64,000 nucleotides of DNA from Bacillota bacterium (lineage in GTDB: Bacteria > Bacillota > Clostridia > Tissierellales > Sedimentibacteraceae): assembly GCA_023453025.1 (NCBI GenBank), contig JAEXUD010000027.1:45665-109664 (forward strand), in the 5' to 3' direction. Positions 36,301 to 43,215 of the stretch are shown here, one piece after another. Position 1 is the stretch's first letter. Every line of letters starts with the position of its first letter. The notes below the pieces were generated by a model. The model was not told the origin of the DNA, searched no databases, and saw only the letters and a list, made by a program, of their open reading frames with translations. The position numbers and the translations under genes are program-made.

Positions 36301-38171
36301 GCCACTCCATAAGCAGCCTCATGGGTGTTGTAAGCTACGGCTCCAGCTTCTTCTCGCTGCCCGGCAAATGCCTGAGCTACGTAGTATCCACAGGGAACAT
36401 GGTATTCACGCAAAAGATTGACGCAGAGTACAATATCTGGGGAAATGGCATACTTTCACAAATTACCATGCAGCTGAGGAAAGAAGGCAAGGATATAGGT
36501 GAAGAAGATGATACAGATGACCCGAAATGGTTGATGGATCCTTCAGGCTATGTATTTGAAGCTGTTGAAAGCAACAGGATTGAAGGAGTAACCGCAACTG
36601 TGCAGACTGATTCCTACGGCGAATGGGCTGCATGGGAGGATGAGTTCCTGATTGAATCAGAACAGGAAAATCCACAGACAACTGATGAGTACGGCAAATA
36701 CGGCTGGGATGTTCCGGAGGGAAGCTGGCGAGTTATGTTCGAAGACAGTGACCGCAAGTACAACGCAGCCCTGACCAAATCAATGACCGTTCCTCCCGTG
36801 CATACGGAGGTAAACATAGGACTTGTATCCACGGAAGCTCCACAGGTTCGCGGCACAGCTGCAGATTCCTCGGGAATTGAAATCGAATTTTCAATGTATA
36901 TGCAGTCAGAGTCCGTTTATGACCCTGAGGAAATGGTAAACGCAGTACAGGTTATTGAAACATCAACCGGAGAAATTGTTCCATGCAGAGGGGTAGACCT
37001 TATAGCAGAATCCGAAAACACCGGATATACCTCTGACGATATATACCAGGATGATGTAATATCCTCAGAGAAATTCGTTAAGCGTATTCGCTTTAATGCA
37101 GATGAAGAATTGTACCCCGGAGGCTTCAAGCTTTACGAGGATGACGGTGAAACTCCTAAGGAATATACGGTTAGCGTATCTGAAAATGTACTGAGCTATT
37201 CCGGTGTTAAAATGGATGAAGATTTTTCCGCTGTCGTAACCGCATCGGAAAGGATGACGGCATCAGAGCCTGTATCCGATACAGAGGGCGGAAGCTATGA
37301 TGAAGCTATTGAGGTACGCCTCTCTACAAGCACTTCAGATGCAGATATTTATTACACAACTGACGGAAGTGAGCCTACGGCAAATTCCTTCAGATACACA
37401 AAACCCATTAAAATATCTGAATCTTGTCACCTAAAGGCCTTTGCTTCCATGGTGGGCATGAATGACAGCAGCGAATTTTATGCCTTGTACATAATCGGTG
37501 ATGAGGAAATACCCGTTCCTCCAAAACCGGATGACGGCGACGGAGATAATAATAACCATCATAACAATAACGGCAGTACTCCGCCTGCAGAAATCCCTGT
37601 AGTGCCTGCAGCAGAAGAAACGATTAATTTCAATGATGTTTTTGAAAGCGACTGGTTCTATGAAAATGTGAAATTTGTTGTGAATAAAGGGTTATTCAAA
37701 GGAATGACAGAAAACCTGTTCCAGCCCTACGGCAAAATGACAAGAGCAATGCTTGTTACAGTGCTGTTCCGATTAGACGGAGCAGTGAATGCTGGAAAAC
37801 CAAAATTTACTGATATTCAAGAAAACCTATGGTATACGGATGCTGTAGGCTGGGCTTCACAAAACGGTGTTGTGGGGGGATACGGCACCGGATTGTTCGG
37901 CCCTGATGACAATATAACCCGTGAACAGCTGTGTACAATACTTTACCGATATGCACAAATGAAAAAATATGATGTAAGTAATCTTACAGATATAGAAAGC
38001 TTTAATGATTACAAAAATGTATCCGACTGGGCTTTAGTACCGATTAAATGGATGGTTTCAAACAAGCTTCTGAACGGTAAGACCGGTAATATCCTTGACC
38101 CGTCAGGATACGCCACCAGAGCCGAGGTTGCCGCAATTTTGCAGCGATTCATTGAATATATAAACAGATAA
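30348..38171 (+). CDS. Giant SLH-domain cell-surface protein
   Basis: 2,607 residues. A signal peptide (about 1-31, ending AAYA) is followed by many beta-rich segments. Recognisable parts: a carboxypeptidase-regulatory-like segment near 1115-1175 (VSAGQLITNG...GITDNSGKVELTL), an Ig-like domain near 1522-1615, a hydrophobic helical stretch near 1925-2015 (GMQVIGGVATAVQIF), an SbsA-type Ig-like region near 2165-2300, a chitobiase C-terminal-like domain near 2306-2378 (YYTTDGSEPTANSF), an Asp/Asn/His/Pro linker, and three SLH domains (about 2423-2480, 2484-2545, 2550-2605) that bind wall polysaccharide. No catalytic domain is recognised; an adhesin or surface-layer role is likely. The gene reads richer in G+C than its flanks. 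AAGGAGG precedes the ATG. Confidence 0.9.
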   Translation: MKKGIISWLLIIAMIVTQAMVPAFGSAAYALEDEPVLTSLGTSTWTGNYPVPGDSVFYVEAQGLNLDNLETEVLLYEYPSTYTPAASQTRRWYLGTTQSGDDRYIYEMTVDGGVALASDTQYYIRIKDDNGNYYDNGDIPLNCFSPYLYLETGNMPQEIGTHISSLPLDMTMDGADGNVNKDNISIKLYTGTKNGYWGEMDLGHLVGTLDNPEIIITGMGQHRIKGDFSIDGLLSSGDKLYIEAEYRGYKAYTGSPIYVLAPEDIGRFAMTNSIAAKGTEWSHGGGGYEAAGDSTYIVGMPVTGSSVTAHRFTITSGNLSSAAQLSASDDNGNSLLRNGSAAVSGPEYGIYTVSGMLDVPTEAEEIIFKYGGSAVHSVPVSRTAIQGSISLTPLNAEYKQMRYIYPENTHSFKASLSGLNLPSSPGRYSALIDDNVVGCSIDSTDGEIIFNITSTEPLNNEDTAEHFISILMDGTELINLTYDEYNGLQHYGSTCGAPLTFGDFWYTAGLTDVVPPALTRIYGSRGLTLFGEGFSSGKTYTAHFMEHTAGGLSAAPQELTAAFVSSGKLDISKENTDNLARGRYEVFITENGQQLNGFAEAVLLPAEDVEQIINPAVSINDGEAYTLNQEVSISIDPGSFTKVRFSEYQEELGSLSYTSILSPVSYTLSDGYGNKTIYFEFSDAKGRTYNTTASINYRSQLIPAPALYGIAGITDNELIRLYKYADYTLYIQTEESGYVCKADFVDGFDNILSSFTLSRTSSKDGTDTYSKRINVGNEYIAAAKLRFYFTDTYGLDSEYAQIPVSVLEQPYITSTRTDISTGYSFSGYYAVYGSDMKMSIEGKAGLNAAAVLKYKDGAGNEKDLQINLTAETEKPKSYKADCQLPADAAELISVTYRLTDPSDSGSYAEKSESRELKVFASASFEGLPNLGEFDGKYLKVTNVNGISDTIAIKDEADSFTFNRLLPGNYTYSLFDNEYSFRRGEFTAAPGSAASIDLSDTKKPASISFNVDVENDGTLSENAYVKFKCASSGGTYYRYAGLNEKVSGFTEEMTVEEYTLILPDSDLRVYESPDTITSPVILTEGVNNISISVSKMETVTVQITIKDENIPGRTIPGASVSAGQLITNGPSWFYHTASGITDNSGKVELTLYPALSASIESSKENYNTSREYFSVGEESNQSFDMSLSYADQNKLIIKTMALPLVPAGESADISQASESQNILTGILTTDEDGNRLNRYFYYNTASFTDTMYNKTVRVHPYLDRAYISAEEYYTAVLDEYGNGTLVITAVPKGIITADIDGRRDGVSSYMALYNESGRMIASVNDADGRLSTATCNLDEGSYTAVVFSGYNLPDLNTFYSIDNFDNLGMTENTHYVKRNADVTNGKITDLGEINIPEPITKDMLLPYTVTFDSRFEPLTADGSIGKIHIKYKISISELLKNSIKLKNVRPSTHSGTTLLNKKINGLDSEFGQLDYTPDSEGNYTITFSSDTAAEQLKNYVYIYLTFEQDGRDISAGFNNIADTPQVSLIAPRHVSKTVNEITVRGAAFSGSSIEIYDGETLIGSADANWQHSYSATVTLVSSKTASVHTLTAKMTTPDDRVFTSEPVTCEVIDDDKRASVSSFEFRNVAHYGSLDAPDIETYNIDVLGSGSFSGAYRYNPSLKSRVTFRINKLVSAQLENVYVINTAKNGTKTRYPASLVMDDPQGRYSEWIMEEVLGSSINDLSVFYSLKDGEDMGLLTGYLPPTEQQFNDSLNNLGNIEPANLPAEYRSNEAAVITAQTENSVKAHKDFGGVRVGIEANYNDVSGYTEASLLSQGFRKIPVGSSGEFYLIKDSSTETANEFRVYRTMYVSSGLAASMKEGTSYVSNEGVIKSEGTLYAGTSPVLYASTSDTVRNISGKVDYAGYVQNTGEIAYEAFRNRTANLGHLGTGMQVIGGVATAVQIFSGPASIDPANLRTLTDQIKDASVRSRLNDEITEYRKARTDSHSISSLMGVVSYGSSFFSLPGKCLSYVVSTGNMVFTQKIDAEYNIWGNGILSQITMQLRKEGKDIGEEDDTDDPKWLMDPSGYVFEAVESNRIEGVTATVQTDSYGEWAAWEDEFLIESEQENPQTTDEYGKYGWDVPEGSWRVMFEDSDRKYNAALTKSMTVPPVHTEVNIGLVSTEAPQVRGTAADSSGIEIEFSMYMQSESVYDPEEMVNAVQVIETSTGEIVPCRGVDLIAESENTGYTSDDIYQDDVISSEKFVKRIRFNADEELYPGGFKLYEDDGETPKEYTVSVSENVLSYSGVKMDEDFSAVVTASERMTASEPVSDTEGGSYDEAIEVRLSTSTSDADIYYTTDGSEPTANSFRYTKPIKISESCHLKAFASMVGMNDSSEFYALYIIGDEEIPVPPKPDDGDGDNNNHHNNNGSTPPAEIPVVPAAEETINFNDVFESDWFYENVKFVVNKGLFKGMTENLFQPYGKMTRAMLVTVLFRLDGAVNAGKPKFTDIQENLWYTDAVGWASQNGVVGGYGTGLFGPDDNITREQLCTILYRYAQMKKYDVSNLTDIESFNDYKNVSDWALVPIKWMVSNKLLNGKTGNILDPSGYATRAEVAAILQRFIEYINR

Positions 38172-38173
38172 AC

Positions 38174-38209
38174 AGGAGATTCTTCACCTGCGGTTCGGAA
38201 TGACAAATG
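38174..38209. repeat. Dispersed GGAGATTCTTC repeat, half copy
   Basis: AGGAGATTCTTCACCTGCGG followed by TTCGGAATGACA begins three bases after the SLH gene's stop codon. It is nearly identical to the left half of the repeat at 20547 but lacks its right half. Confidence 0.6.
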
Positions 38210-38231
38210 TAACATTGTCATCAACCTAAAA

Positions 38232-38264
38232 AATAGCCTGCATCGATTTACGATGCAGGCTATT
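38232..38264. terminator. Convergent terminator
   Basis: Perfect 14-bp stem, AATAGCCTGCATCG (38232-38245) with CGATGCAGGCTATT (38251-38264), between the SLH gene and the convergent GH26 gene. Confidence 0.75.
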
Positions 38265-38265
38265 C

Positions 38266-39783
38266 CTATTTAAAATTCTGCAGTCCTTCTTTGACTGCTT
38301 CAATGACATCCTCTTCTAAATCCAGTCTGTAATTTCTCGATACGGTTTTTTCCGGCTTGGTCATGTCGTAGTCCTGTCCGTTCCACAGCACCGCCAGTTT
38401 TATTCTGTCGTAGCTGGAGATTTTACTGAACATATCCCTAAGCCATTCTGTCTTGTTTCCTCCTGCTGAAGCACAGCTGAATTCCGTAATCATCATAGGG
38501 AAATCAAAATGGCTTACATAATCATAATAGAAATGGTCATATGCTTCTGCAAAGCTTCTCCATGTCTCACCATTGTAATAATTTCCTGTATTGTATGAAG
38601 TGAGACCGACAACGTCTACATATTCATTCCCCGGGTAATAGTTCAGATAGTGGTTGTATGCAAAATTGGGAAATGACTTTTCATTTGGATTCCACACAAA
38701 AATCAGATTATCGACACCCAGCTCCTTAAATTTGTCATATATGTATCTCCAGCATTCAATAAATAAATCCGTATCCTTTCCAACCTGGTGAGCCGAGTAC
38801 CAAACCCATTCACCGTTCATTTCATTATTTAACCTGAAAAGCACCGGATAATCATATTCATTGAAGCTCTGTGCCAGATTCTCCAAGTATTCATCGTATT
38901 TGCCTTCAATTATTTCCAGTGTGATATCCTTTTCTGCACCGTCAACCATGTCAGTTGTATACAGACCATATTCCACTACCTTGCCTTCCTGCTTTGCTTT
39001 ATTCATGTAATCTGTTTTAAAAGGCAGCTGGAAGGAGTTGTACAGCAGCACCACCGGAAATTCATAATCAAACATCGTCTCTATCTGCTTCAGCCTGTAT
39101 GAATAAAGCGGATATGTCGGCTCGAAAATACCGAAGCCCGTCTTTTCATTGTTTATAAAATATTCTTCATAAAACAGTCTTGTTTTCTCGTCAAATTCCT
39201 TTTCTACAGGTTCAAATACCTTATCAGCCTTCATTGTGCCTGTTTTATCTGTCAGCCTGAAGCTGGGCATGATGTATTCGATATACAGCGGCTGTGATGA
39301 TTTCATAAACACCGTAATTAATTCTTTGTATGACCGCGCAAATGTAATCATTGCATAATAGTTTCTGTCGGGAGCACCGTCTTCAATTTTTTGTCTTTCA
39401 TAAAGGATGATATGTCCGTTTAGTCCCCCAAAGTTATAATCGTATTCTGCTGTTATCTTAAATGCGGGATTTTTTGCTATTCCTCTGTTTCCATAACCAA
39501 TATATGTAGTTTCATTATTCAGGTCATTGTAAAAATTATCATATAACACATCAACAACCAGATTATCTGATTCAAACCTGCTTTTAACGCTTACTATATC
39601 CTCGTTAAGCTTCAAATTGTTTAAAAGTGTTATTTCATATCCGTATGGATTGTTTGTATATTTGTTGTATTGTTGTGAATATGGTGTCAATACTGTTTCC
39701 TGCATTTCATCCGCATATGCTGAATAAAATGAACACGAAAAAACAAGTACAGCAATTATTGAAAATATTTTTTTTAAATTCAT
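38266..39783 (-). CDS. Secreted glycoside hydrolase, GH26-like
   Basis: 505 residues from ATG 39783 (AGGAG 7 bp upstream; an in-frame TTG at 39789 is too close to that site). A signal peptide ends near AYA-DE. The C-terminal half is a TIM barrel with the GH26-type pair: acid/base E321 in RLNNEMNGEWVWYS and nucleophile E434 in PMMITEFSCASAGG, with VDVVGLTSYN between. GH26 enzymes are mainly beta-mannanases. The N-terminal about 200 residues are of unknown fold. The neighbouring SLH protein suggests a shared surface setting, but the genes are convergent. Substrate uncertain. Confidence 0.83.
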   Translation of the reverse strand: MNLKKIFSIIAVLVFSCSFYSAYADEMQETVLTPYSQQYNKYTNNPYGYEITLLNNLKLNEDIVSVKSRFESDNLVVDVLYDNFYNDLNNETTYIGYGNRGIAKNPAFKITAEYDYNFGGLNGHIILYERQKIEDGAPDRNYYAMITFARSYKELITVFMKSSQPLYIEYIMPSFRLTDKTGTMKADKVFEPVEKEFDEKTRLFYEEYFINNEKTGFGIFEPTYPLYSYRLKQIETMFDYEFPVVLLYNSFQLPFKTDYMNKAKQEGKVVEYGLYTTDMVDGAEKDITLEIIEGKYDEYLENLAQSFNEYDYPVLFRLNNEMNGEWVWYSAHQVGKDTDLFIECWRYIYDKFKELGVDNLIFVWNPNEKSFPNFAYNHYLNYYPGNEYVDVVGLTSYNTGNYYNGETWRSFAEAYDHFYYDYVSHFDFPMMITEFSCASAGGNKTEWLRDMFSKISSYDRIKLAVLWNGQDYDMTKPEKTVSRNYRLDLEEDVIEAVKEGLQNFK

Positions 39784-39809
39784 TAACAATCTCCTGATTT
39801 TTTTGGCAC

Positions 39810-41060
39810 CTATGCTAAGTCCTTTATTTCTGTATCTTCTCTGTTATATACTGCAAATTTGTTAAATCCGTATTCTGCAAACTGATTTAACTGCTTTCCT
39901 AATTTTTTGGCCTTTTCAAAAATTGATACTGTATAACCTTCTTCTCTTATTTCATCTGCCTTTTTCATAACATCTATATATTTATCAGATGCTTCAAAAA
40001 GCAGAACTACCTTTTGTTGATTAGGAACCTTGAATTTTTCCTCCATCAACTGATTTACCAGTCTTTCAAAGCCTATTGAAAATCCTATGGCAGGAATCTT
40101 TTCTCCGATGAAATTTCCGACCATTTCATCATATCTTCCGCCGCCTGCTATTGAGTATCCTAAGTCCTTGTATGCTATTTCAAAAATAGAACCGGTGTAA
40201 TAGCCCATTCCTCTTATTAAGGTAAAGTCAAATTCAATGTCATATTTACCATTTGCATATTCTCTTGAGCTTTCCAATACGTCCCTGACATCATTGACAA
40301 CTTCTTCAGGAACTCCGTATTCCATAAGACAGTCTGTTTTCTTTTCATTGATGTTTATCAGTGATTTCATCAGATTAGCCGTAGCTTCTGCATCATATGC
40401 TTTGCTTTGAAGCTCTTTTTCAACGCCTTCCATTCCGACCTTGTCTAATTTATCTACTACTATGCATACACCGTCAAATTCATCCTCTGTAAATCCGCAG
40501 TTCAAAATTACCGATTTTAACACTCTTCTGTCATTGAATCTGACTGCAAAATCCTTGACATTAAGATTAATCAAAGCCTTTGCGGTAGTGGCTATCAGCT
40601 CTAATTCCGCTGCTTTTGTACCATCGCCGATTATATCGATATCACATTGCTTGAAGCTTCTGTATCTTCCCTTTTGTGCTCTTTCGGCCCTGAACACATT
40701 GCCTACCTGCAATGCTTTGAAAACTGTCGGGAGCTTAGCTTTATTGTTACAGTAAAAGCGGCTTAACGGAACAGTCAAATCATATCTCAAGCCTAAATCC
40801 GACAGCTCGTCTTCAGACATGTTAATTTTTGTAAAATCCAGTTTTTCTCCTCTTTTCAGTATTTTAAATATCAGGCTTAAATTTTCTCCGCCCTTGCTGC
40901 CCACAAGATTTTCTATGTTTTCTACAACCGGTGTTTCAATAAGTTCAAATCCACCTTGTTTATATGTATTTACTATAACTCCCTCTACATAATCTCTTAT
41001 TTCTTTTTCCTGAGGTGTTATATCTCTCATCCCTTTTGCAGGGTTGGTATTAACCTTCAT
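39810..41060 (-). CDS. hisS: Histidyl-tRNA synthetase
   Basis: 416 residues. Class II catalytic core with PAKGMRDITP at the N-terminus, motif 2 (GNVFRAERAQKGRYRSFKQCDIDIIG), the histidine-specific RGMGYYTGSIFEI and motif 3 (PAIGFSIGFERL). The C-terminal anticodon-binding domain starts at about 325. It charges tRNA-His. It starts at ATG 41060 and is 26 bp upstream of the GH26 gene on the same strand; dsdA ends 87 bp upstream. No aspS beside it and no T-box room. Confidence 0.95.
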   Translation of the reverse strand: MKVNTNPAKGMRDITPQEKEIRDYVEGVIVNTYKQGGFELIETPVVENIENLVGSKGGENLSLIFKILKRGEKLDFTKINMSEDELSDLGLRYDLTVPLSRFYCNNKAKLPTVFKALQVGNVFRAERAQKGRYRSFKQCDIDIIGDGTKAAELELIATTAKALINLNVKDFAVRFNDRRVLKSVILNCGFTEDEFDGVCIVVDKLDKVGMEGVEKELQSKAYDAEATANLMKSLININEKKTDCLMEYGVPEEVVNDVRDVLESSREYANGKYDIEFDFTLIRGMGYYTGSIFEIAYKDLGYSIAGGGRYDEMVGNFIGEKIPAIGFSIGFERLVNQLMEEKFKVPNQQKVVLLFEASDKYIDVMKKADEIREEGYTVSIFEKAKKLGKQLNQFAEYGFNKFAVYNREDTEIKDLA

Positions 41061-41146
41061 ATTCCCTCCTGATTTCTAAGCTGTTTGTAATATTTCTTAT
41101 CATACTATTTTTTTATAGTATCAAATTAAATATAATTATTCAACAT

Positions 41147-42478
41147 TTAATTTAAATATGTGTTTAAAAACTGCTTGTTTATCTCCTCCGGAACCAGGTT
41201 TCCGCCGGTTGCCCATGCAATATGGACAGCATTTCTCATTTTATCTTCAAGCTTATGTGACTTTATGTATTCTGCTCCTTCATTTGATGTCTCCAGCTTT
41301 ATTATGCCTTCAAATGCCGCACAGGCCGAAGGTTCAATATTGATATTTTCTGATTCATTCAGATATCTCATATTGTTATAAAGCTTGTAATCATCTACGG
41401 TAAAAACTCCTCCCAGCACATAATCCATCATTTTTCCCACAAGCTTTGAAGGTCTTCCCACTGCCAGACCATCTGCGTGAGTCCTGCCGTCGATGCCTAT
41501 ATCCTGTACACAAATATCATTGTGAAGACCTGTAGCCATACCCAGAAGCATTGACGGTGCATGTGTGGGCTCTATGAAAAAGCAATGTACATTATCATGA
41601 TAAACTGATTTTAATCCGTAGGTTATTCCCCCCGGTGCTCCTCCTACTCCGCATGGCAGATATACAAAAAGCTGTTTGTCACTGTTTACTGTTATGTTCA
41701 TTTCTTCAAGCTGCTTTTTAAGTCTCCTTGCTGCCACAGCATATCCTAAAAACAAGTTCATTGAATTTTCATCGTCCACAAAGTAGCTCATGGGATCCTG
41801 ATCCGACATCCTTCTGCCTTCCTCCACGGCCTTTGAAAAATCACTGTTGTATTCAACTACTTGTGCCCCCTTGGACCTTAGCAAGTCCTTTTTCCACTGC
41901 TTTGCGTCTGATGACATATGTACAATAACATTAAATCCCAACGCTGCCGATGTTATGCCGATGCTCAGTCCTAAGTTTCCTGTAGAGCCTACCTGTATTT
42001 TATATTGATGAAAGAAATCTCTGTATTTCTGATCGGCAAGTATGGAGTAGTCATCTGTTTCCTTTATCATATCGTTATCAAGGGCAAGGTATTCTGCATA
42101 TTTTAATACTTCGTATATTCCTCCTCTTGCTTTTACACTGCCTGCTATAGCCAGGTGACTGTCCATCTTCAGGAGAAGCCTTCCTGAAATTTTAGTGTCA
42201 TAGGAGGATATAAGAAGGTTTTTCATGTTGTTTATTTCTTTTAACGGCGATTCTATTATTCCATGGGATGTCTTGGTTTCAGGGAAAAGAATTTCTATAA
42301 GAGGTGCAAATTTATTGAGACGTCTTTCTGCATCGTCTATTGCAGTTATATCTATATTGATTTTCTTTGATGCTTCTTCATATGCTGTTAATTTTGGATT
42401 GAGCCACAATACTTCTTCAAGCTGTGATACGTTCTTTAATGTTTTATTGTTTTTGAGTATTTCATCCTTGTTTATCAT
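41147..42478 (-). CDS. dsdA: D-serine dehydratase
   Basis: 443 residues of the fold-type II PLP family. It converts D-serine to pyruvate and ammonia. Lys116 in AGSVKARGG should hold PLP; VGSTGNLGLSIGI binds its substrate carboxylate region and GVGGAPGGITYG the phosphate. IGIDGRTHADGLAVGRPSKLV is characteristic of DsdA. The N-terminal segment (VLWLNPKL) also fits. No dsdC or dsdX is nearby. Confidence 0.94.
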   Translation of the reverse strand: MINKDEILKNNKTLKNVSQLEEVLWLNPKLTAYEEASKKINIDITAIDDAERRLNKFAPLIEILFPETKTSHGIIESPLKEINNMKNLLISSYDTKISGRLLLKMDSHLAIAGSVKARGGIYEVLKYAEYLALDNDMIKETDDYSILADQKYRDFFHQYKIQVGSTGNLGLSIGITSAALGFNVIVHMSSDAKQWKKDLLRSKGAQVVEYNSDFSKAVEEGRRMSDQDPMSYFVDDENSMNLFLGYAVAARRLKKQLEEMNITVNSDKQLFVYLPCGVGGAPGGITYGLKSVYHDNVHCFFIEPTHAPSMLLGMATGLHNDICVQDIGIDGRTHADGLAVGRPSKLVGKMMDYVLGGVFTVDDYKLYNNMRYLNESENINIEPSACAAFEGIIKLETSNEGAEYIKSHKLEDKMRNAVHIAWATGGNLVPEEINKQFLNTYLN

Positions 42479-42607
42479 AATTACCTCTGGTTAATATATT
42501 TTTATTTTTAATATCTGAGGGCGGACAACTGCCCACCCTCATTATTATATCATATTATTACCAATTTTTTAACAATGATTTAAATGTTTTTGCAAAACTA
42601 AATCTTG

Positions 42608-42820
42608 TTATATTAAAATTTCTTCGGTAGTAGTTATAACCTCAGCTGATTTTACTTCAAACAAGTCGCCGCTGTTTGTGTTGAATATATTTTTAGCTAT
42701 TGCTGTGTCCATGACTGCTCTTACTTCAGGTCCGGTCAATCCGTCTTTAGGCTCGTCAACCGTCAATTTTGAAGTTGTTCCTTCAACTGTTTTGAAAGCC
42801 ATTAATAATCTCTTTGCCAT
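42608..42820 (-). CDS. DUF2922 small protein
   Basis: 70 residues, beginning AKRLLMAFKTVEGTTSKLTVDEPKDGLTG (shown in parts by the family pattern K-x-F-x-T-x-x-G...L-T-V-x-x-P). DUF2922 proteins are short, soluble and widespread in Clostridia and Bacilli, nearly always encoded beside a DUF1659 protein as here. Function is unknown. It lies 40 bp after the DUF1659 gene in a two-gene operon. Confidence 0.85.
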   Translation of the reverse strand: MAKRLLMAFKTVEGTTSKLTVDEPKDGLTGPEVRAVMDTAIAKNIFNTNSGDLFEVKSAEVITTTEEILI

Positions 42821-42860
42821 TATATCACCCCTTTATTATGATTTGTTGAAAAGTATTTTA

Positions 42861-43103
42861 TTAATTCACTAAGTCTTCAATCTCATTTATCAGCTCATAT
42901 TCCTCATATCTTACTAAGTTAGTCAAAGAATATGACTGCAATTCAGATATCGCTACTCCAAAGTTGTATAAATCCTCGTTTGTCACTGATGCCTTAATTC
43001 TGGAAAGGGTCTTATTTTTAATGATGTTCTTATTGTTCTCGTCAAGTCCTGCATTTAGTACCAGCTTTAATTTAGAATCAGCCTGATTAGCAACTACTGC
43101 CAT
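42861..43103 (-). CDS. DUF1659 small protein
   Basis: 80 residues from ATG 43103, chosen because GGGAGGTGA lies just upstream; the longer frame from 43172 runs through that site and the promoter. LKLVLNAGLDENNKNIIKNKTL and the C-terminal helix match DUF1659. Function unknown. First gene of the pair with DUF2922 and divergent from the DNA methyltransferase gene 112 bp away. Confidence 0.85.
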   Translation of the reverse strand: MAVVANQADSKLKLVLNAGLDENNKNIIKNKTLSRIKASVTNEDLYNFGVAISELQSYSLTNLVRYEEYELINEIEDLVN

Positions 43104-43215
43104 CTCATCACCTCCCGATGCTTTTAATACTATATAGCATATAAAAGCCGAATATATTGATTTAATTATCAAATCATGTTAATATTGAGTAAAATCAACT
43201 GATTCAGGGGGTAAT

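Noticed and set aside
35916..36413. 165-codon minus-strand frame inside the giant SLH gene
   Set aside because: Long antisense frames are expected in this G+C-richer gene; the plus-strand frame is continuous over 2,607 codons.
41061..41146. T-box leader for hisS
   Set aside because: Only 86 bp are available upstream and no T-box or antiterminator sequence is seen.
42517..42540. GAGGGCGG / CCACCCTC hairpin as terminator of the DUF2922 operon
   Set aside because: Two mismatched positions and no T-run on the minus strand; kept only as a weak possibility.
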